Source: an uncultured Paracoccaceae bacterium (GTDB taxonomy: Bacteria > Pseudomonadota > Alphaproteobacteria > Rhodobacterales > Rhodobacteraceae). Taken from it: 50,613 bases of DNA. The DNA lies in contig CALDUK010000017.1 of assembly GCA_937924905.1 (NCBI GenBank), positions 1 through 50,613 on the forward strand, given 5' to 3'. Below, in pieces: positions 9,510 to 18,278 of this stretch. Each line of letters starts with the position of its first letter. The stretch's first letter is position 1. The notes below the pieces were generated by a model. That model did not search any database. It was not told the DNA's origin and saw only the letters and a program-made list of their open reading frames with translations. The translations under genes were made by a program, and so were the position numbers.

Positions 9510-9955
9510 TCGCTGTCACCTGACACAAATTTCAAAAGCAGTTGCACAATCGAAACCGAACTCTGCGTATCCGCAATCTCGCTGCCCGGCTCCAGATTGA
9601 ATGCCGAGCCACCCGGGAGAATTTCCAGAAAGCTTCCACCCAACAATCCTTCCGATGCAATCACGATGGCGGAATCGTCCGGCAAGATCACATCACTTTG
9701 CAACGAGAACGCTGTTTCAGCACGGAACGTCGCCGGATCCAGAACCATGTCGGTGACGCTGCCCACTTTGACACCGGCCAACCGGACATCTGTTCCTATC
9801 CCAATGCCTTCGGCCGAACGAAACGAAGCACTGTAGTTTTCCAAGCCAGATTGACCAACGCCCACGCCGCCAACCTGCCCCGCATAAAACAAAAACCCGG
9901 CAGCAACAGCCAGAACTGCGCCCCCAGTGATAACTTCGGTGATATTCTCAGCCAT
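9506..9955 (-). CDS. mlaD: MlaD-like MCE-domain protein of phospholipid transport
   Basis: A 149-residue protein with an N-terminal membrane anchor (ITGGAVLAVAAGFLFYAG) and a single MCE domain (ASFRSAEGIGIGTDVRLAGVKVG, then SEGLLGGSFLEILPGG). MlaD forms the hexameric periplasmic ring of the MlaFEDB transporter that moves phospholipids between the membranes. The ATG at 9955 (MAENITEV) is chosen over an in-frame start at 9976 because GAGTAAG precedes it and the anchor follows directly. No mlaE or mlaF is adjacent. It is sandwiched between NDUFA12 (5 base gap) and DUF2155 (4 base overlap), an arrangement familiar in Rhodobacteraceae. Confidence 0.9.
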   Translation of the reverse strand: MAENITEVITGGAVLAVAAGFLFYAGQVGGVGVGQSGLENYSASFRSAEGIGIGTDVRLAGVKVGSVTDMVLDPATFRAETAFSLQSDVILPDDSAIVIASEGLLGGSFLEILPGGSAFNLEPGSEIADTQSSVSIVQLLLKFVSGDSE

Positions 9956-9960
9956 AATAC

Positions 9961-10341
9961 TTACTCCGGCGCCCAAGCCTCGTAATCCGAACGATCGGCT
10001 GGTTTGGCTTTGCGCAATGATCCCGCCGGCGCATAGGCGGCCGAGGTACCTGTCAGGTTTTCCTGATGTGGTTTTTCCCAGGCTTTCCGGGGCAAGGGCT
10101 TTTCAGTCGGCGGCTCGTCCCAGGTGAAATGCAGCCAACCGTGCCACTCGGGGCTGACGCGGCTTGCTTCGGTTTCACCATTGAAAACAACCCAACGGCG
10201 GCCTTCCTTGGATTTGTAGAAAACATTGCCTTGGTCGTCTTCGCCAACCTTTTCCCCTTTGCGCCACGTATAGAACTGGGTGCCCCAGGTTTGGCTGTTC
10301 CACCAAGTGACAGAACGGAGAATCGTGTTCAGGATGCCCAT
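9961..10341 (-). CDS. NADH:ubiquinone oxidoreductase accessory subunit NDUFA12
   Basis: A 126-residue homologue of the mitochondrial complex I accessory subunit NDUFA12 (17.2 kDa family), found also in alphaproteobacterial complex I. Diagnostic segments are [36 protein letters not shown] and [18 protein letters not shown]. The C-terminus ([21 protein letters not shown]) is also family-like. It is the first gene of a run with mlaD and DUF2155. The core nuo operon is not in this window, which is normal for this gene. Confidence 0.95.
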   Translation of the reverse strand: MGILNTILRSVTWWNSQTWGTQFYTWRKGEKVGEDDQGNVFYKSKEGRRWVVFNGETEASRVSPEWHGWLHFTWDEPPTEKPLPRKAWEKPHQENLTGTSAAYAPAGSLRKAKPADRSDYEAWAPE

Positions 10342-10377
10342 GCGGTTGGCCCTTTGCTTGCCCTAATGCCGGTATGC

Positions 10378-10440
10378 CCGACTGGACATTGGAGATCTAG
10401 AGCAGGTTTTAGCGATGATCCCAGTCGGTGGAAGCCTGCT
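10378..10440. other. Interleaved inverted repeats (possible pseudoknot-forming RNA)
   Basis: Two helices overlap in a crossing order. CCGACTGG (10378-10385) is complementary to CCAGTCGG (10421-10428). AGCAGGTTT (10401-10409) pairs with AAGCCTGCT (10432-10440), with one G-U pair if read on the plus strand. The second hairpin's loop contains the partner of the first helix, so both can form as an H-type pseudoknot. The element lies in the 170-base gap between clpX and NDUFA12. It could be a leader or processing element, a repetitive palindrome, or chance. Confidence 0.4.
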
Positions 10441-10511
10441 GAATGTCGCATGCGGTTCTCTAGGCGCATCAGCCCCATCGCGGTACCAGCACACCGAAGC
10501 AGATCAAACGG

Positions 10512-11771
10512 CTAGCTTGCGCTTGCAGGCTCGGCTTTCGGATCGCCATGAATCATCAGCGGATTTGCTTCGGCACTGACAGCTTCTTCGTTCACGACAA
10601 CTTCTTCAACGCTGTCGAGGCCCGGCAAGTCGAACATCGTATCCAGAAGAATACCTTCCATGATCGAACGCAGACCACGCGCCCCCGTTTTGCGCTGGAT
10701 TGCCTTTTTTGCAATTGCCGAAAGCGCGTCCTCGGTGAATGTAAGCTGCGCGTTCTCCAACTCGAACAAGCGTTGGTACTGTTTGACCAAAGCGTTCTTA
10801 GGCTCAGTCAGAATGGTGACAAGCGCGTCCTCGTCCAGATCTTCAAGGGTCGCAATCACCGGCAATCGACCGACGAATTCAGGGATCAAGCCAAATTTGA
10901 GCAGGTCTTCCGGCTCAAGGTCTTTGAAATGCTCACCCGTTGATTTTTCATCAGGGTCGCGAACATCTGCCCCGAACCCCATGGCCGATCCTTTGCCCCG
11001 TTGCGCAATGATCTTGTCCAGACCCGCAAACGCGCCCCCGCAGATGAAGAGGATATTGGTCGTATCGACCTGCAGGAATTCCTGCTGGGGATGCTTCCGC
11101 CCGCCTTGCGGTGGAACGCTTGCAACAGTGCCTTCCATGATCTTCAGAAGGGCTTGCTGCACGCCTTCGCCCGAAACATCGCGCGTGATCGACGGGTTGT
11201 CAGACTTGCGCGTAATTTTGTCGACCTCGTCAATATAGACAATGCCGCGTTGCGCCCGTTCGACGTTGTATTCCGACGCCTGCAACAGTTTCAGAATGAT
11301 GTTTTCAACATCTTCGCCGACATAGCCTGCTTCGGTCAGCGTGGTCGCGTCGGCCATCGTGAACGGAACGTCCAGAATGCGGGCCAGCGTTTGCGCCAAA
11401 AGCGTCTTGCCACAGCCCGTTGGGCCGATCAGCAGAATGTTTGACTTGGCCAATTCAATGTCGGTTTTGCCAGCGTGGTTTAACCGTTTGTAGTGATTAT
11501 GTACCGCAACCGACAGCACGCGCTTGGCATGCGCCTGCCCAATCACATATTCGTCAAGCACATCGCAAATCTCGCGCGGCGACGGAACACCGTCGGAAGA
11601 TTTAAGACCAGCGGTCTTCGTTTCTTCACGGATGATGTCCATACAAAGTTCGACGCATTCGTCGCAAATGAACACCGTCGGGCCAGCGATGAGCTTACGC
11701 ACTTCATGCTGACTTTTCCCGCAAAAAGAGCAGTATAGCGTGTTCTTGCTGTCACCAGAATTGTTCGCCAT
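10512..11771 (-). CDS. clpX: ATP-dependent Clp protease, unfoldase subunit ClpX
   Basis: Hexameric AAA+ unfoldase that feeds substrates to ClpP. The 419-residue protein shows the N-terminal C4 zinc finger ([12 protein letters not shown] then [10 protein letters not shown]), Walker A GPTGCGKT, pore loop GYVGED, Walker [11 protein letters not shown], the R-K-x-D segment [13 protein letters not shown] and [11 protein letters not shown] in the C-terminal small domain. I start at the ATG at 11771 ([14 protein letters not shown]) with AAGGTAAGCG upstream, not at the in-frame ATG at 11825. It lies 111 bases downstream of clpP in the same direction. Confidence 0.98.
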   Translation of the reverse strand: MANNSGDSKNTLYCSFCGKSQHEVRKLIAGPTVFICDECVELCMDIIREETKTAGLKSSDGVPSPREICDVLDEYVIGQAHAKRVLSVAVHNHYKRLNHAGKTDIELAKSNILLIGPTGCGKTLLAQTLARILDVPFTMADATTLTEAGYVGEDVENIILKLLQASEYNVERAQRGIVYIDEVDKITRKSDNPSITRDVSGEGVQQALLKIMEGTVASVPPQGGRKHPQQEFLQVDTTNILFICGGAFAGLDKIIAQRGKGSAMGFGADVRDPDEKSTGEHFKDLEPEDLLKFGLIPEFVGRLPVIATLEDLDEDALVTILTEPKNALVKQYQRLFELENAQLTFTEDALSAIAKKAIQRKTGARGLRSIMEGILLDTMFDLPGLDSVEEVVVNEEAVSAEANPLMIHGDPKAEPASAS

Positions 11772-11882
11772 CGCGCTTACCTTATCTTGCCCAAGGTCCC
11801 TGCCCTGACCTTCGCTATTTCCCAAACCCTAGGCGGAACACCCACCCTGTACAACGCAAAACTCGCAAATTGATTAAAGCAC

Positions 11883-12512
11883 TCAGGTTGCGTCGCTTTC
11901 CGTCTTCGCGCGGGTGGCAACAATCTCGTCAATCAGGCCCCATTCTTTCGCTTCTTCGGGCGTCATGAAGTTGTCACGCTCCAGAGCGGCTTCGACCTTC
12001 TTCATGGTTTGACCGGTGTGTTTGACGTAGATTTCGTTCAACTGTGTTTTCAGGCGTTCCACGTGCTGCGCGTGGATCATGATATCGGTCGCCTGCCCTT
12101 GGAACCCGCCCGACGGCTGGTGCACCATGATCGAACTGTTTGGCAGCGAAAGACGCATGCCTTTTTCGCCCGCCGCCAGCAAAAGCGACCCCATCGAAGC
12201 AGCCTGACCAACAACCAAAGTGGCAATCTTGGGTCGGATATACTGCATCGTGTCGTAGATCGACAAACCCGCTGTCACAACGCCGCCGGGGCTGTTGATA
12301 TACATCGAAATTTCCTTCGACGGGTTTTCCGCCTCAAGGTGCAGCAACTGGGCGACGATCAGCTGGCTCATCCCGTCGTGCACGGGACCGTTGACGAAGA
12401 CGATACGCTCTTTCAGCAAGCGCGAGAAAATATCGTAGGCCCGTTCCCCGCGGCTGGTCTGTTCAACCACCATTGGAACAAGGTTCATATGGGTTTCGAT
12501 CGGGTCTTTCAT
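11883..12512 (-). CDS. clpP: ATP-dependent Clp protease, proteolytic subunit ClpP
   Basis: Serine protease forming the double-heptamer chamber used by ClpX and ClpA. The 209-residue length is typical. Catalytic residues are visible in [14 protein letters not shown] (Ser), [14 protein letters not shown] (His) and [18 protein letters not shown] (Asp). Other conserved parts are the hydrophobic-pocket loops and [19 protein letters not shown]. It begins [13 protein letters not shown]; a second in-frame ATG lies eight codons in, and the first matches family length. It is upstream of clpX. Confidence 0.98.
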   Translation of the reverse strand: MKDPIETHMNLVPMVVEQTSRGERAYDIFSRLLKERIVFVNGPVHDGMSQLIVAQLLHLEAENPSKEISMYINSPGGVVTAGLSIYDTMQYIRPKIATLVVGQAASMGSLLLAAGEKGMRLSLPNSSIMVHQPSGGFQGQATDIMIHAQHVERLKTQLNEIYVKHTGQTMKKVEAALERDNFMTPEEAKEWGLIDEIVATRAKTESDAT

Positions 12513-12637
12513 GGAATGCCTGCCTTGCTTTGCGAACGTTCTTACGCCGGAGGTGTTGCCAGAGTCTTAGTAGCGGCACTCGGAGCCTGCAAGGCACCCG
12601 GACGAAGCTTTTTGCAAGACAGCTCAGAAAGCGCAGG

Positions 12638-12844
12638 TCAGCCGCGATCCATTCCCGCCAATTCACCTTTTGGGCCGGTGGTTTTCGCAAGCGAACGGAA
12701 CAGATCATCGCGTCGGACTTCGGACAAGGATTGCCCCGGTCGGCGTCTTGCGATCGGATCCACAATCAAAGGCCAAACAAACCAGACGGTAATCGCACCC
12801 AAAAGCACAACGGATAAGGCAGTCAGTATAGTCATCTCTCTCAT
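12638..12844 (-). CDS. Small single-pass membrane protein of unknown function
   Basis: A 68-residue frame with one hydrophobic segment (ILTALSVVLLGAITVWFVWPLIV) followed by a basic tail (DPIARRRPGQSLSEVRRDD). The ATG at 12844 has GGGGAC just upstream; another ATG three codons in is equally possible, while the longer reading from 12931 adds unlikely sequence. The charge pattern (short N-terminus, positive after the segment) fits an inner-membrane protein. It may be an independent gene upstream of clpP, separated by 125 bases. No family recognised. Confidence 0.5.
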   Translation of the reverse strand: MREMTILTALSVVLLGAITVWFVWPLIVDPIARRRPGQSLSEVRRDDLFRSLAKTTGPKGELAGMDRG

Positions 12845-13045
12845 GTCCCCACATGGTGACGGCAAGGCAGCGCCGCAAGCGACACGATTCCTTTGAAAAA
12901 TGGCGAAAGAATGACAGTCCGGCATGAACACCCCGTCAGATAAGCACGAATTCGCTTCAATTTTTGGACTACGTCAGAAATCCGCCTAAAACTGTTGCGT
13001 CAGCTTTCGCTTGCACCCGTGTTCCGGGCGCGGCAGGGTCGCGCC

Positions 13046-14449
13046 ATGGCTCAGATAGTGACACTTCCCCGCAACGAAACCGGCATCGAAACCGCCATTG
13101 GCATATTGAAACAACGCTTTGGCGAGCAGCTTCAAACAGGCCAAGCCATCCGCGAGCAGCATGCGCACACGACGACATGGTTGCCGAACCAACCGCCCGA
13201 CGCGGTGGTTTTTGCACGTTCGACACAAGACGTGGCGGATATCGTGCGCGTGGCGTCCGAACACAAAGCACCGGTCATCGCCTTCGGCACAGGCACTTCT
13301 CTGGAAGGTCATGTGAACGCCCCCGCTGGCGGTATTTCTATAGATGTCAGTCAGATGGACAAAGTTCTTAAAGTACATCCCGAAGATTTGGATGCGATTG
13401 TTCAGCCCGGCGTAACCAGAAAAGCCTTGAACGAATATCTGCGCGATACAGGTCTGTTCTTTCCTATTGACCCGGGCGCCAATGCCTCGCTTGGTGGCAT
13501 GGCAGCGACCCGTGCGTCTGGCACGAATGCAGTGCGATACGGAACGATGAAAGATAACATTCTGGCGCTGGAAGCTGTGCTGCCAAATGGCGAGATTATT
13601 CGCACAGGTGGACGGGCCAAGAAATCTTCCGCCGGCTATGACCTGACGCGGCTTCTTGTTGGGTCAGAAGGCACCTTGGGGATCATCACTGAACTAACCT
13701 TAAAGCTATACGGCATCCCCGAAGCTATGTCGTCGGCCCGATGCACATTTCCAGATGTCGCCTCGGCCTGCAACGCGGTGATCATGACCATACAAATGGG
13801 CGTGCCGGTTGCCAGGATCGAGCTGTTGGACACCGACAGCGTGCGCGCCATCAACGCCTATGCAAACCTGAACATGCCCGAGAACCCGCTGTTGCTGCTG
13901 GAGTTTCACGGGTCCGAGGCCAGCGTCACAGAACAAGCGGCCACGTTTGGCGAACTGGCCGCAGACAACGGCGGCACAGAATTTGAATGGACCACAGATG
14001 CCGAAGCCCGCACCAAGCTGTGGCAAGCACGGCACGACGCTTATTTCGCACTTTTGCGTCTGCGCCCGGGCGCAGACGGTGTCGCAAGCGATGTCTGCGT
14101 GCCGATCTCGAACTTGGCCGAAGCGGTGACGCGGGCGCAGGACAAGGCGACCGAACTTGGTCTTTTGGCGCCTATTCTGGGCCATGTGGGCGATGGAAAC
14201 TTCCACGCTTCTGTTCTGATCGACAAAAACGACAGCGACGAATGCGCCAGATGCGACCAATATCTGACCTTCCTAAGTGATCTGGCAATCAGTTTGGACG
14301 GCACGATTTCCGGAGAACATGGGATCGGTCAGGGCAAGCGACAGTCGTTGACAAAAGAACAACCAAGCGCGCTGTCTACGATGCAGGCGATCAAGCGTGC
14401 CATCGACCCAGACAATATCATGAACCCCGGGAAAATCTTGCTGGACTGA
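13046..14449 (+). CDS. dld: FAD-linked D-lactate dehydrogenase (VAO family)
   Basis: A 467-residue flavoprotein with an N-terminal FAD_binding_4 (PCMH) domain and a C-terminal FAD-linked oxidase domain. Key segments are VIAFGTGTSLEGHVNAPAGG, PIDPGANASLGGMAATRASG (FAD binding), ARIELLDTDSVRAIN, ILGHVGDGNFHASVLID and GTISGEHGIGQGKRQ near the active site. These match cytochrome-dependent D-lactate dehydrogenases of the mitochondrial LDHD type more than GlcD, though glycolate or D-2-hydroxyglutarate oxidation cannot be excluded. The start ATG at 13046 (MAQIVTLP) follows GGCAGGGTC; an in-frame start at 12995 would add 17 poorly conserved residues. Confidence 0.85.
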   Translation: MAQIVTLPRNETGIETAIGILKQRFGEQLQTGQAIREQHAHTTTWLPNQPPDAVVFARSTQDVADIVRVASEHKAPVIAFGTGTSLEGHVNAPAGGISIDVSQMDKVLKVHPEDLDAIVQPGVTRKALNEYLRDTGLFFPIDPGANASLGGMAATRASGTNAVRYGTMKDNILALEAVLPNGEIIRTGGRAKKSSAGYDLTRLLVGSEGTLGIITELTLKLYGIPEAMSSARCTFPDVASACNAVIMTIQMGVPVARIELLDTDSVRAINAYANLNMPENPLLLLEFHGSEASVTEQAATFGELAADNGGTEFEWTTDAEARTKLWQARHDAYFALLRLRPGADGVASDVCVPISNLAEAVTRAQDKATELGLLAPILGHVGDGNFHASVLIDKNDSDECARCDQYLTFLSDLAISLDGTISGEHGIGQGKRQSLTKEQPSALSTMQAIKRAIDPDNIMNPGKILLD

Positions 14450-14468
14450 CTGGGTCTGTCACCGGCGA

Positions 14469-15020
14469 TCAATCGCTGCCCGCGCGCCGCCTGTCCCCCA
14501 ACTTGACGTCTGGTTTGACGGCCACACCCTGGCCTGGCAAGCCCTCGGACATCATCTTACTAAGCTGTTCACGCGCGCGGTTGGCGCGGCTTTTGATGGT
14601 GCCGACAGGAACGCCGCAAAGGTCCGCCGCCTCTTCGTACCCAAAGCCCAACGCACCAACCAATACAATCGTTTCGCGCTGCTCCAGCGTCAGATAACGC
14701 AACGCTTTCACAAGGTCTTCCAAATCCAGCCGCCCGTCATGCGCCGGCTCGATTGCCAGCGCCGACGCAGCCGCGGCATCGATATCTTCGACCTCGTATC
14801 TTCGTTTTCTGAGATATGAAAAAAACGTGTTGCGCAGAATGGTAAAAAGCCAGGCGCGCAAATTGGTCCCGGGCTGGAACTTGTCGAAATTGGTCCATGC
14901 TTTGACGATAGCGTCCTGTACCAGATCGTCGGCCGCTGCATTGTTTTGGGTCAGCGAAACCGCAAAAGCGCGCATTGACGGCAGGTGCGAGACTATTTCC
15001 TCTTTTGGGTCAACCTTCAT
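14469..15020 (-). CDS. ecfG: General stress response sigma factor EcfG
   Basis: A 183-residue ECF sigma factor of the EcfG (ECF15) group, which directs RNA polymerase to general stress promoters in alphaproteobacteria. Region 2 is seen as ADDLVQDAIVKAWTNFDKF and LRAWLFTILRNTFFSYLRK, and region 4 as LTLEQRETIVLVGALGFGYE followed by the helix-turn-helix VPVGTIKSRANRAREQL. Identity is strongly supported by the upstream overlapping nepR (ATGA overlap) and divergent phyR. NepR sequesters EcfG; phosphorylated PhyR takes NepR away. I did not find a GGAAC-N16/17-CGTT promoter for this operon by eye. Confidence 0.93.
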   Translation of the reverse strand: MKVDPKEEIVSHLPSMRAFAVSLTQNNAAADDLVQDAIVKAWTNFDKFQPGTNLRAWLFTILRNTFFSYLRKRRYEVEDIDAAAASALAIEPAHDGRLDLEDLVKALRYLTLEQRETIVLVGALGFGYEEAADLCGVPVGTIKSRANRAREQLSKMMSEGLPGQGVAVKPDVKLGDRRRAGSD

Positions 15021-15196
15021 ACCCCCTGACCTTCTTCGCCGGCATCCTTCTCGGCAACCTCGCCGCTGCGCAGCTGGTCCAGAAGAACGGCAAAGCGGTC
15101 GGGCAAGTCTTCGTTCAATAAGGCTGCATATGCTTTGCGGAGATTTTCATCGATCTCCTCCAGATCTCTTGGCGTTTTGGATGTATCGCTGTTCAT
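15017..15196 (-). CDS. nepR: Anti-sigma factor NepR
   Basis: A 59-residue protein whose core, EEIDENLRKAYAALLNED followed by LPDRFAVLLDQLR, matches the two-helix NepR fold and its conserved P-D-R-F motif. NepR binds EcfG and blocks it until phosphorylated PhyR captures NepR by mimicking the sigma factor. The ATG at 15196 is preferred to a GTG three codons upstream. The stop overlaps the ecfG start as ATGA, fixing anti-sigma to sigma stoichiometry through coupled translation. The acidic tail (GEVAEKDAGEEGQGV) is typical and probably disordered. Confidence 0.92.
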   Translation of the reverse strand: MNSDTSKTPRDLEEIDENLRKAYAALLNEDLPDRFAVLLDQLRSGEVAEKDAGEEGQGV

Positions 15197-15282
15197 AGTT
15201 TGCACCCACTGGCCACACGCTTGGTTAGCATTTATAGAAAACTTTGCAACCTAAGATAACTTTTTGCGTGGGCCGTTCAAAC

Positions 15283-16068
15283 ATGAAATCGCTTGCAAAC
15301 GATATTGAAACCATCCTTCCAAATCTGCGCCGCTACGCGCGTGCCACGACCGGGGATCAGGCTCACGGTGATGATCTGGCCGAAGCGGCCTTGCGCCGTT
15401 TGATTGCGTCTTGGGGGACATCGCCACAAACCAGCCTGTCCAAGGTTGCATTGTTTCAGGCATTTCACGATGGCCAAGACCGCAGGGCGCGACCAACGGA
15501 CGGCGCGCTAAGCCCCGACGAATCCCGCGCGCATTTGCATTTATCCAAACTCACCTCGGACAGCCGTCAGGCGCTTTTGCTGCGCGCCTTTGAACGATTT
15601 GACGACGACGAAATCGCAACCATTATGGGCATTGATGCCGCGCGCGTTGCGGAACTTATCACGACGGCGCGGCACGAGATTTCGCAGGCAATTTCGGGGC
15701 GCATATTGATCATCGAAGATGAAGCTCGGGTGGCGACCCGGATCGAAGACATTCTTATCGAGATGGGTCACAAGATTATCGGCCAAGCAGCACGCCATGA
15801 CGATGCGGTCAGCCTGGTGGCTCAATCCATCCCTGATCTGATCCTAAGCGATATCCAACTGGCCGACGGCGACGATGGCGTGGAAACGGTCAGCGACATA
15901 TTGCAAAAGCACCCGGGCGTGCCCGTCATATTCGTCACGGGCTTTCCCGAAAGACTGCTGACAGGACAAGGACCAGAACCGGTCTTTTTGATCACCAAGC
16001 CGTTTTCAAAAGACCAAGTGCGCTCGGCGGTCAGTCAAGCCATGTTCTTTGCCGAACGCACGGCATAA
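15283..16068 (+). CDS. phyR: General stress response regulator PhyR
   Basis: A 261-residue response regulator with a sigma-like N-terminal half (about 1-135, with [21 protein letters not shown] resembling region 4) and a C-terminal receiver domain (about 139-256). Receiver residues are visible: acidic pocket in ILIIEDE, phospho-acceptor D190 in [11 protein letters not shown], switch Thr in IFVTGFPE and Lys in LITKPFS. On phosphorylation the sigma-like half binds NepR. It is divergent from nepR-ecfG across an 86-base region. The cognate HWE/HisKA2 kinase is not in the window. The ATG at 15283 gives family length. Confidence 0.96.
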   Translation: MKSLANDIETILPNLRRYARATTGDQAHGDDLAEAALRRLIASWGTSPQTSLSKVALFQAFHDGQDRRARPTDGALSPDESRAHLHLSKLTSDSRQALLLRAFERFDDDEIATIMGIDAARVAELITTARHEISQAISGRILIIEDEARVATRIEDILIEMGHKIIGQAARHDDAVSLVAQSIPDLILSDIQLADGDDGVETVSDILQKHPGVPVIFVTGFPERLLTGQGPEPVFLITKPFSKDQVRSAVSQAMFFAERTA

Positions 16069-16092
16069 AGCCACTGTCGGCTGCGTTTTTTT
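16069..16092 (+). terminator. Probable weak intrinsic terminator after phyR
   Basis: AGCC (16069-16072) and GGCT (16079-16082) form a short stem directly after the phyR stop, followed three bases later by seven Ts (16086-16092). The T tract is good but the stem is only four pairs. Confidence 0.35.
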
Positions 16093-16106
16093 GCCATGGG
16101 TAGAGG

Positions 16107-16183
<77 letters not shown>

Positions 16184-16191
16184 CTTCGCGT

Positions 16192-16220
16192 CGTATAGCG
16201 GCCTGACCATTCAAGCGCAA
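16192..16220 (-). promoter_or_regulatory. Sigma-70 type promoter of tRNA-Arg
   Basis: On the minus strand TTGCGC (16215-16220) and TATACG (16192-16197) are separated by exactly 17 bases. The -10 box ends nine bases from the mature tRNA 5' end at 16183, so transcription would begin almost at the tRNA itself. Confidence 0.6.
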
Positions 16221-16319
16221 TGACCGGGACGCGCGGTTTGGTTCGGAAATCGCGCCATTGGTAACCTTGTCTTTATACGCTCAGCGTACAAGCGGCCTTG
16301 GGTGGGTCGTGAGGTTGAG

Positions 16320-16463
16320 ATGATTACAATTACCCTTGGCAACCCTGATTGGGATCGTGTTGTGTTTGCGCTTTCGCATTTCAGTCACAACGAAGAATTT
16401 CAGCAAACTTTGACAAAAGTTCTGGATGCATTGACGGAAGATCGCGACAAACCCGACACCTGA
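16320..16463 (+). CDS. Possible 47-residue protein, unknown
   Basis: An open frame MITITLGNPDWDRVVFAL.. to ..EDRDKPDT between tRNA-Arg and the 3' end of sufS. It has the composition of a soluble helical protein (SHFSHNEEFQQTLTKVLDAL), not of random sequence. Just upstream is GTGAGGTTGAG, a modest ribosome site. It is too short for confident assignment and I know no matching family. Its placement between convergent genes gives no functional hint. Confidence 0.4.
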   Translation: MITITLGNPDWDRVVFALSHFSHNEEFQQTLTKVLDALTEDRDKPDT

Positions 16464-16485
16464 TCTTGGGTCTTGGCCGCGTGCT

Positions 16486-17706
16486 TTAGCCGAACAGGTC
16501 GTGGCAAAGCTCCAGCGCGTCGATCAACGTGTCGACCTCTTGCTTTGTGTTGTACAAACCAAAGCTGGCGCGGGTCGTCGCCGTAACGCCAAGGTGATCC
16601 ATCAGCGGGCCAGCACAATGGTGACCCGCACGGACCGCGACGCCCTTTTTGTCGAGTACGGTTGAAACATCATGCGGGTGGGCCGAACCGTCGAGCGTGA
16701 AAGAAAAGATCGCCGCCTTGTCGGCAGTGGTGCCCTGCACCTGCAGCCAGTTCAGCCCGTCCAGCTTGGTCCGGGCATAGTCACGCAGCGCGTCTTCATG
16801 GGCCGCGACATTTTCCATGCCAAGGCCCATCATATATTCCAGCGCCACACCAAGACCGATCTGTTGAACGATGCCGGGTGTCCCCGCTTCGAATTTCATC
16901 GGCGGATCATTCCAGGTGATCACGTCTTTATGAACCTCGCGGATCATATCGCCACCACCGATGAACGGACGCATTTCCGACATCCGCTCTTTGCGCATGT
17001 AAATCGCGCCCGATCCTGATGGCCCGTAAAGCTTGTGGCCCGTGATCGCATAAAAATCGCACCCAAGCGCCTGCACATCGACGGGCATGTGCACTGCGGC
17101 CTGACTGCCGTCGACCAGCACTGGCACGCCCTGCGCCCGCGCGGCTTCGCAGATTGCCTTGATGTTCACCCGTGTCCCAAGCACGTTTGACACATGCGTC
17201 ACCGCAATCAGCTTGGTTCGGGGCGTGATCGCATCCAGCACTTTTTCAGGCGGCAAAGCCCCCGTCTCATCCACATCGACCCAGACCAGTTTGATCCCCT
17301 GACGTTCGCGCAGGAAATGCCACGGCACAATATTTGCGTGATGCTCCATCACCGACAGGATGATCTCGTCACCCGCTTCCAGTCGCGGCATTGCCCAACC
17401 ATAGGCGACCGTATTGATCCCTTCAGTTGTTCCGGAATTCATCACGATTTCGTCTTCGCTTCCCGCATTCAAGAAACGTGCGATGGTGCCACGCACGGCC
17501 TCATAGTTATCCGTCGCAAGGTTCGACAGATAATGCAGACCTCGATGCACATTGGCATATTCCATCGAATAGGCCTGCGTCACCGCATCAATCACAACCT
17601 TCGGTTTTTGTGCCGATGCCCCATTGTCCAGATAAACCAGGGGTTTGCCGTTCACCTCGCGCGACAAAATGGGAAAGTCGGCGCGGATGGCGTCCACGTC
17701 ATACAT
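16486..17706 (-). CDS. sufS: Class II cysteine desulfurase SufS
   Basis: PLP enzyme that extracts sulfur from cysteine for Fe-S assembly on SufBCD. The 406-residue protein shows LVYLDNGASAQKP near the N-terminus, VMEHHANIVPWHF, the PLP-lysine region FYAITGHKLYGPSGSGA and the catalytic cysteine in VRAGHHCAGPLMDHLG, all SufS-type. The ATG at 17706 (MYDVDAIRADFPIL) overlaps the 3' end of the Yip1-like gene by 8 bases; an in-frame start at 17733 is also possible. It is the last gene of the suf operon. No sufE, sufU or sufA is adjacent. Confidence 0.96.
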   Translation of the reverse strand: MYDVDAIRADFPILSREVNGKPLVYLDNGASAQKPKVVIDAVTQAYSMEYANVHRGLHYLSNLATDNYEAVRGTIARFLNAGSEDEIVMNSGTTEGINTVAYGWAMPRLEAGDEIILSVMEHHANIVPWHFLRERQGIKLVWVDVDETGALPPEKVLDAITPRTKLIAVTHVSNVLGTRVNIKAICEAARAQGVPVLVDGSQAAVHMPVDVQALGCDFYAITGHKLYGPSGSGAIYMRKERMSEMRPFIGGGDMIREVHKDVITWNDPPMKFEAGTPGIVQQIGLGVALEYMMGLGMENVAAHEDALRDYARTKLDGLNWLQVQGTTADKAAIFSFTLDGSAHPHDVSTVLDKKGVAVRAGHHCAGPLMDHLGVTATTRASFGLYNTKQEVDTLIDALELCHDLFG

Positions 17707-18277
17707 TGGCGAAGTCTCCGACCGGCGTGACAAAAAGCGGCGCGACCAACATCAACCCAAAAAACGTCATGACCAGCGCAAGCAAAAATACTCCAACCGC
17801 GGGACCAAGCGACGAAAAGCCGTGAAGGGCCGCAATAAAGTTGATGTGAATCCAGGTCAAAAACAGCGCGACTGCCAAAATGAACAATCCGGCCAAAGGG
17901 GGCGCTATGACGAAAAGCAAAAGTTGGAACGCAACCGCCGGCAAAAATATAGCTTGCAGAAAGATCATCAGCAAAAGTGAGTCCGGGAATTTTCCCAGAC
18001 CACCAAACCAATTCCCCGCTTTGGTGATCGAAAAGCTGAAAAGTAACAGCATGACAGTCAACAGCATCACCATCTGAAACGGTGAAATAATGACGAACGG
18101 GCTTGGCGCCAGATATTCGCTGATCGTATTCAGGACGACGCTGATCACCACAACCAACAGCAAAGCGGGCGCAAGGGCGTGTCTGGGAAATCCAAGCGCC
18201 AGTACATCGGCAGCGGCGGCGCGGGGTTGACGATAAGCGCGGAGGCCTTGCGCCATAAGAGAGTCCAAAAGTGTCAT
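17699..18277 (-). CDS. Yip1-domain membrane protein
   Basis: A 192-residue integral membrane protein with about five hydrophobic segments (for example LAPALLLVVVISVVLNTI, MVMLLTVMLLLFSFSITKAG and FGLMLVAPLFV). Layout and the GNWFGGLGKFPDSLLLMIFL segment match the Yip1 family as found in alphaproteobacteria, where the function is unknown. It starts at the ATG at 18277, one base after the preceding membrane-protein gene, and overlaps sufS at its end. It is therefore locked into the suf operon, perhaps linking Fe-S assembly to the membrane. That role is inference. Confidence 0.75.
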   Translation of the reverse strand: MTLLDSLMAQGLRAYRQPRAAAADVLALGFPRHALAPALLLVVVISVVLNTISEYLAPSPFVIISPFQMVMLLTVMLLLFSFSITKAGNWFGGLGKFPDSLLLMIFLQAIFLPAVAFQLLLFVIAPPLAGLFILAVALFLTWIHINFIAALHGFSSLGPAVGVFLLALVMTFFGLMLVAPLFVTPVGDFANV

Positions 18278-18278
18278 T

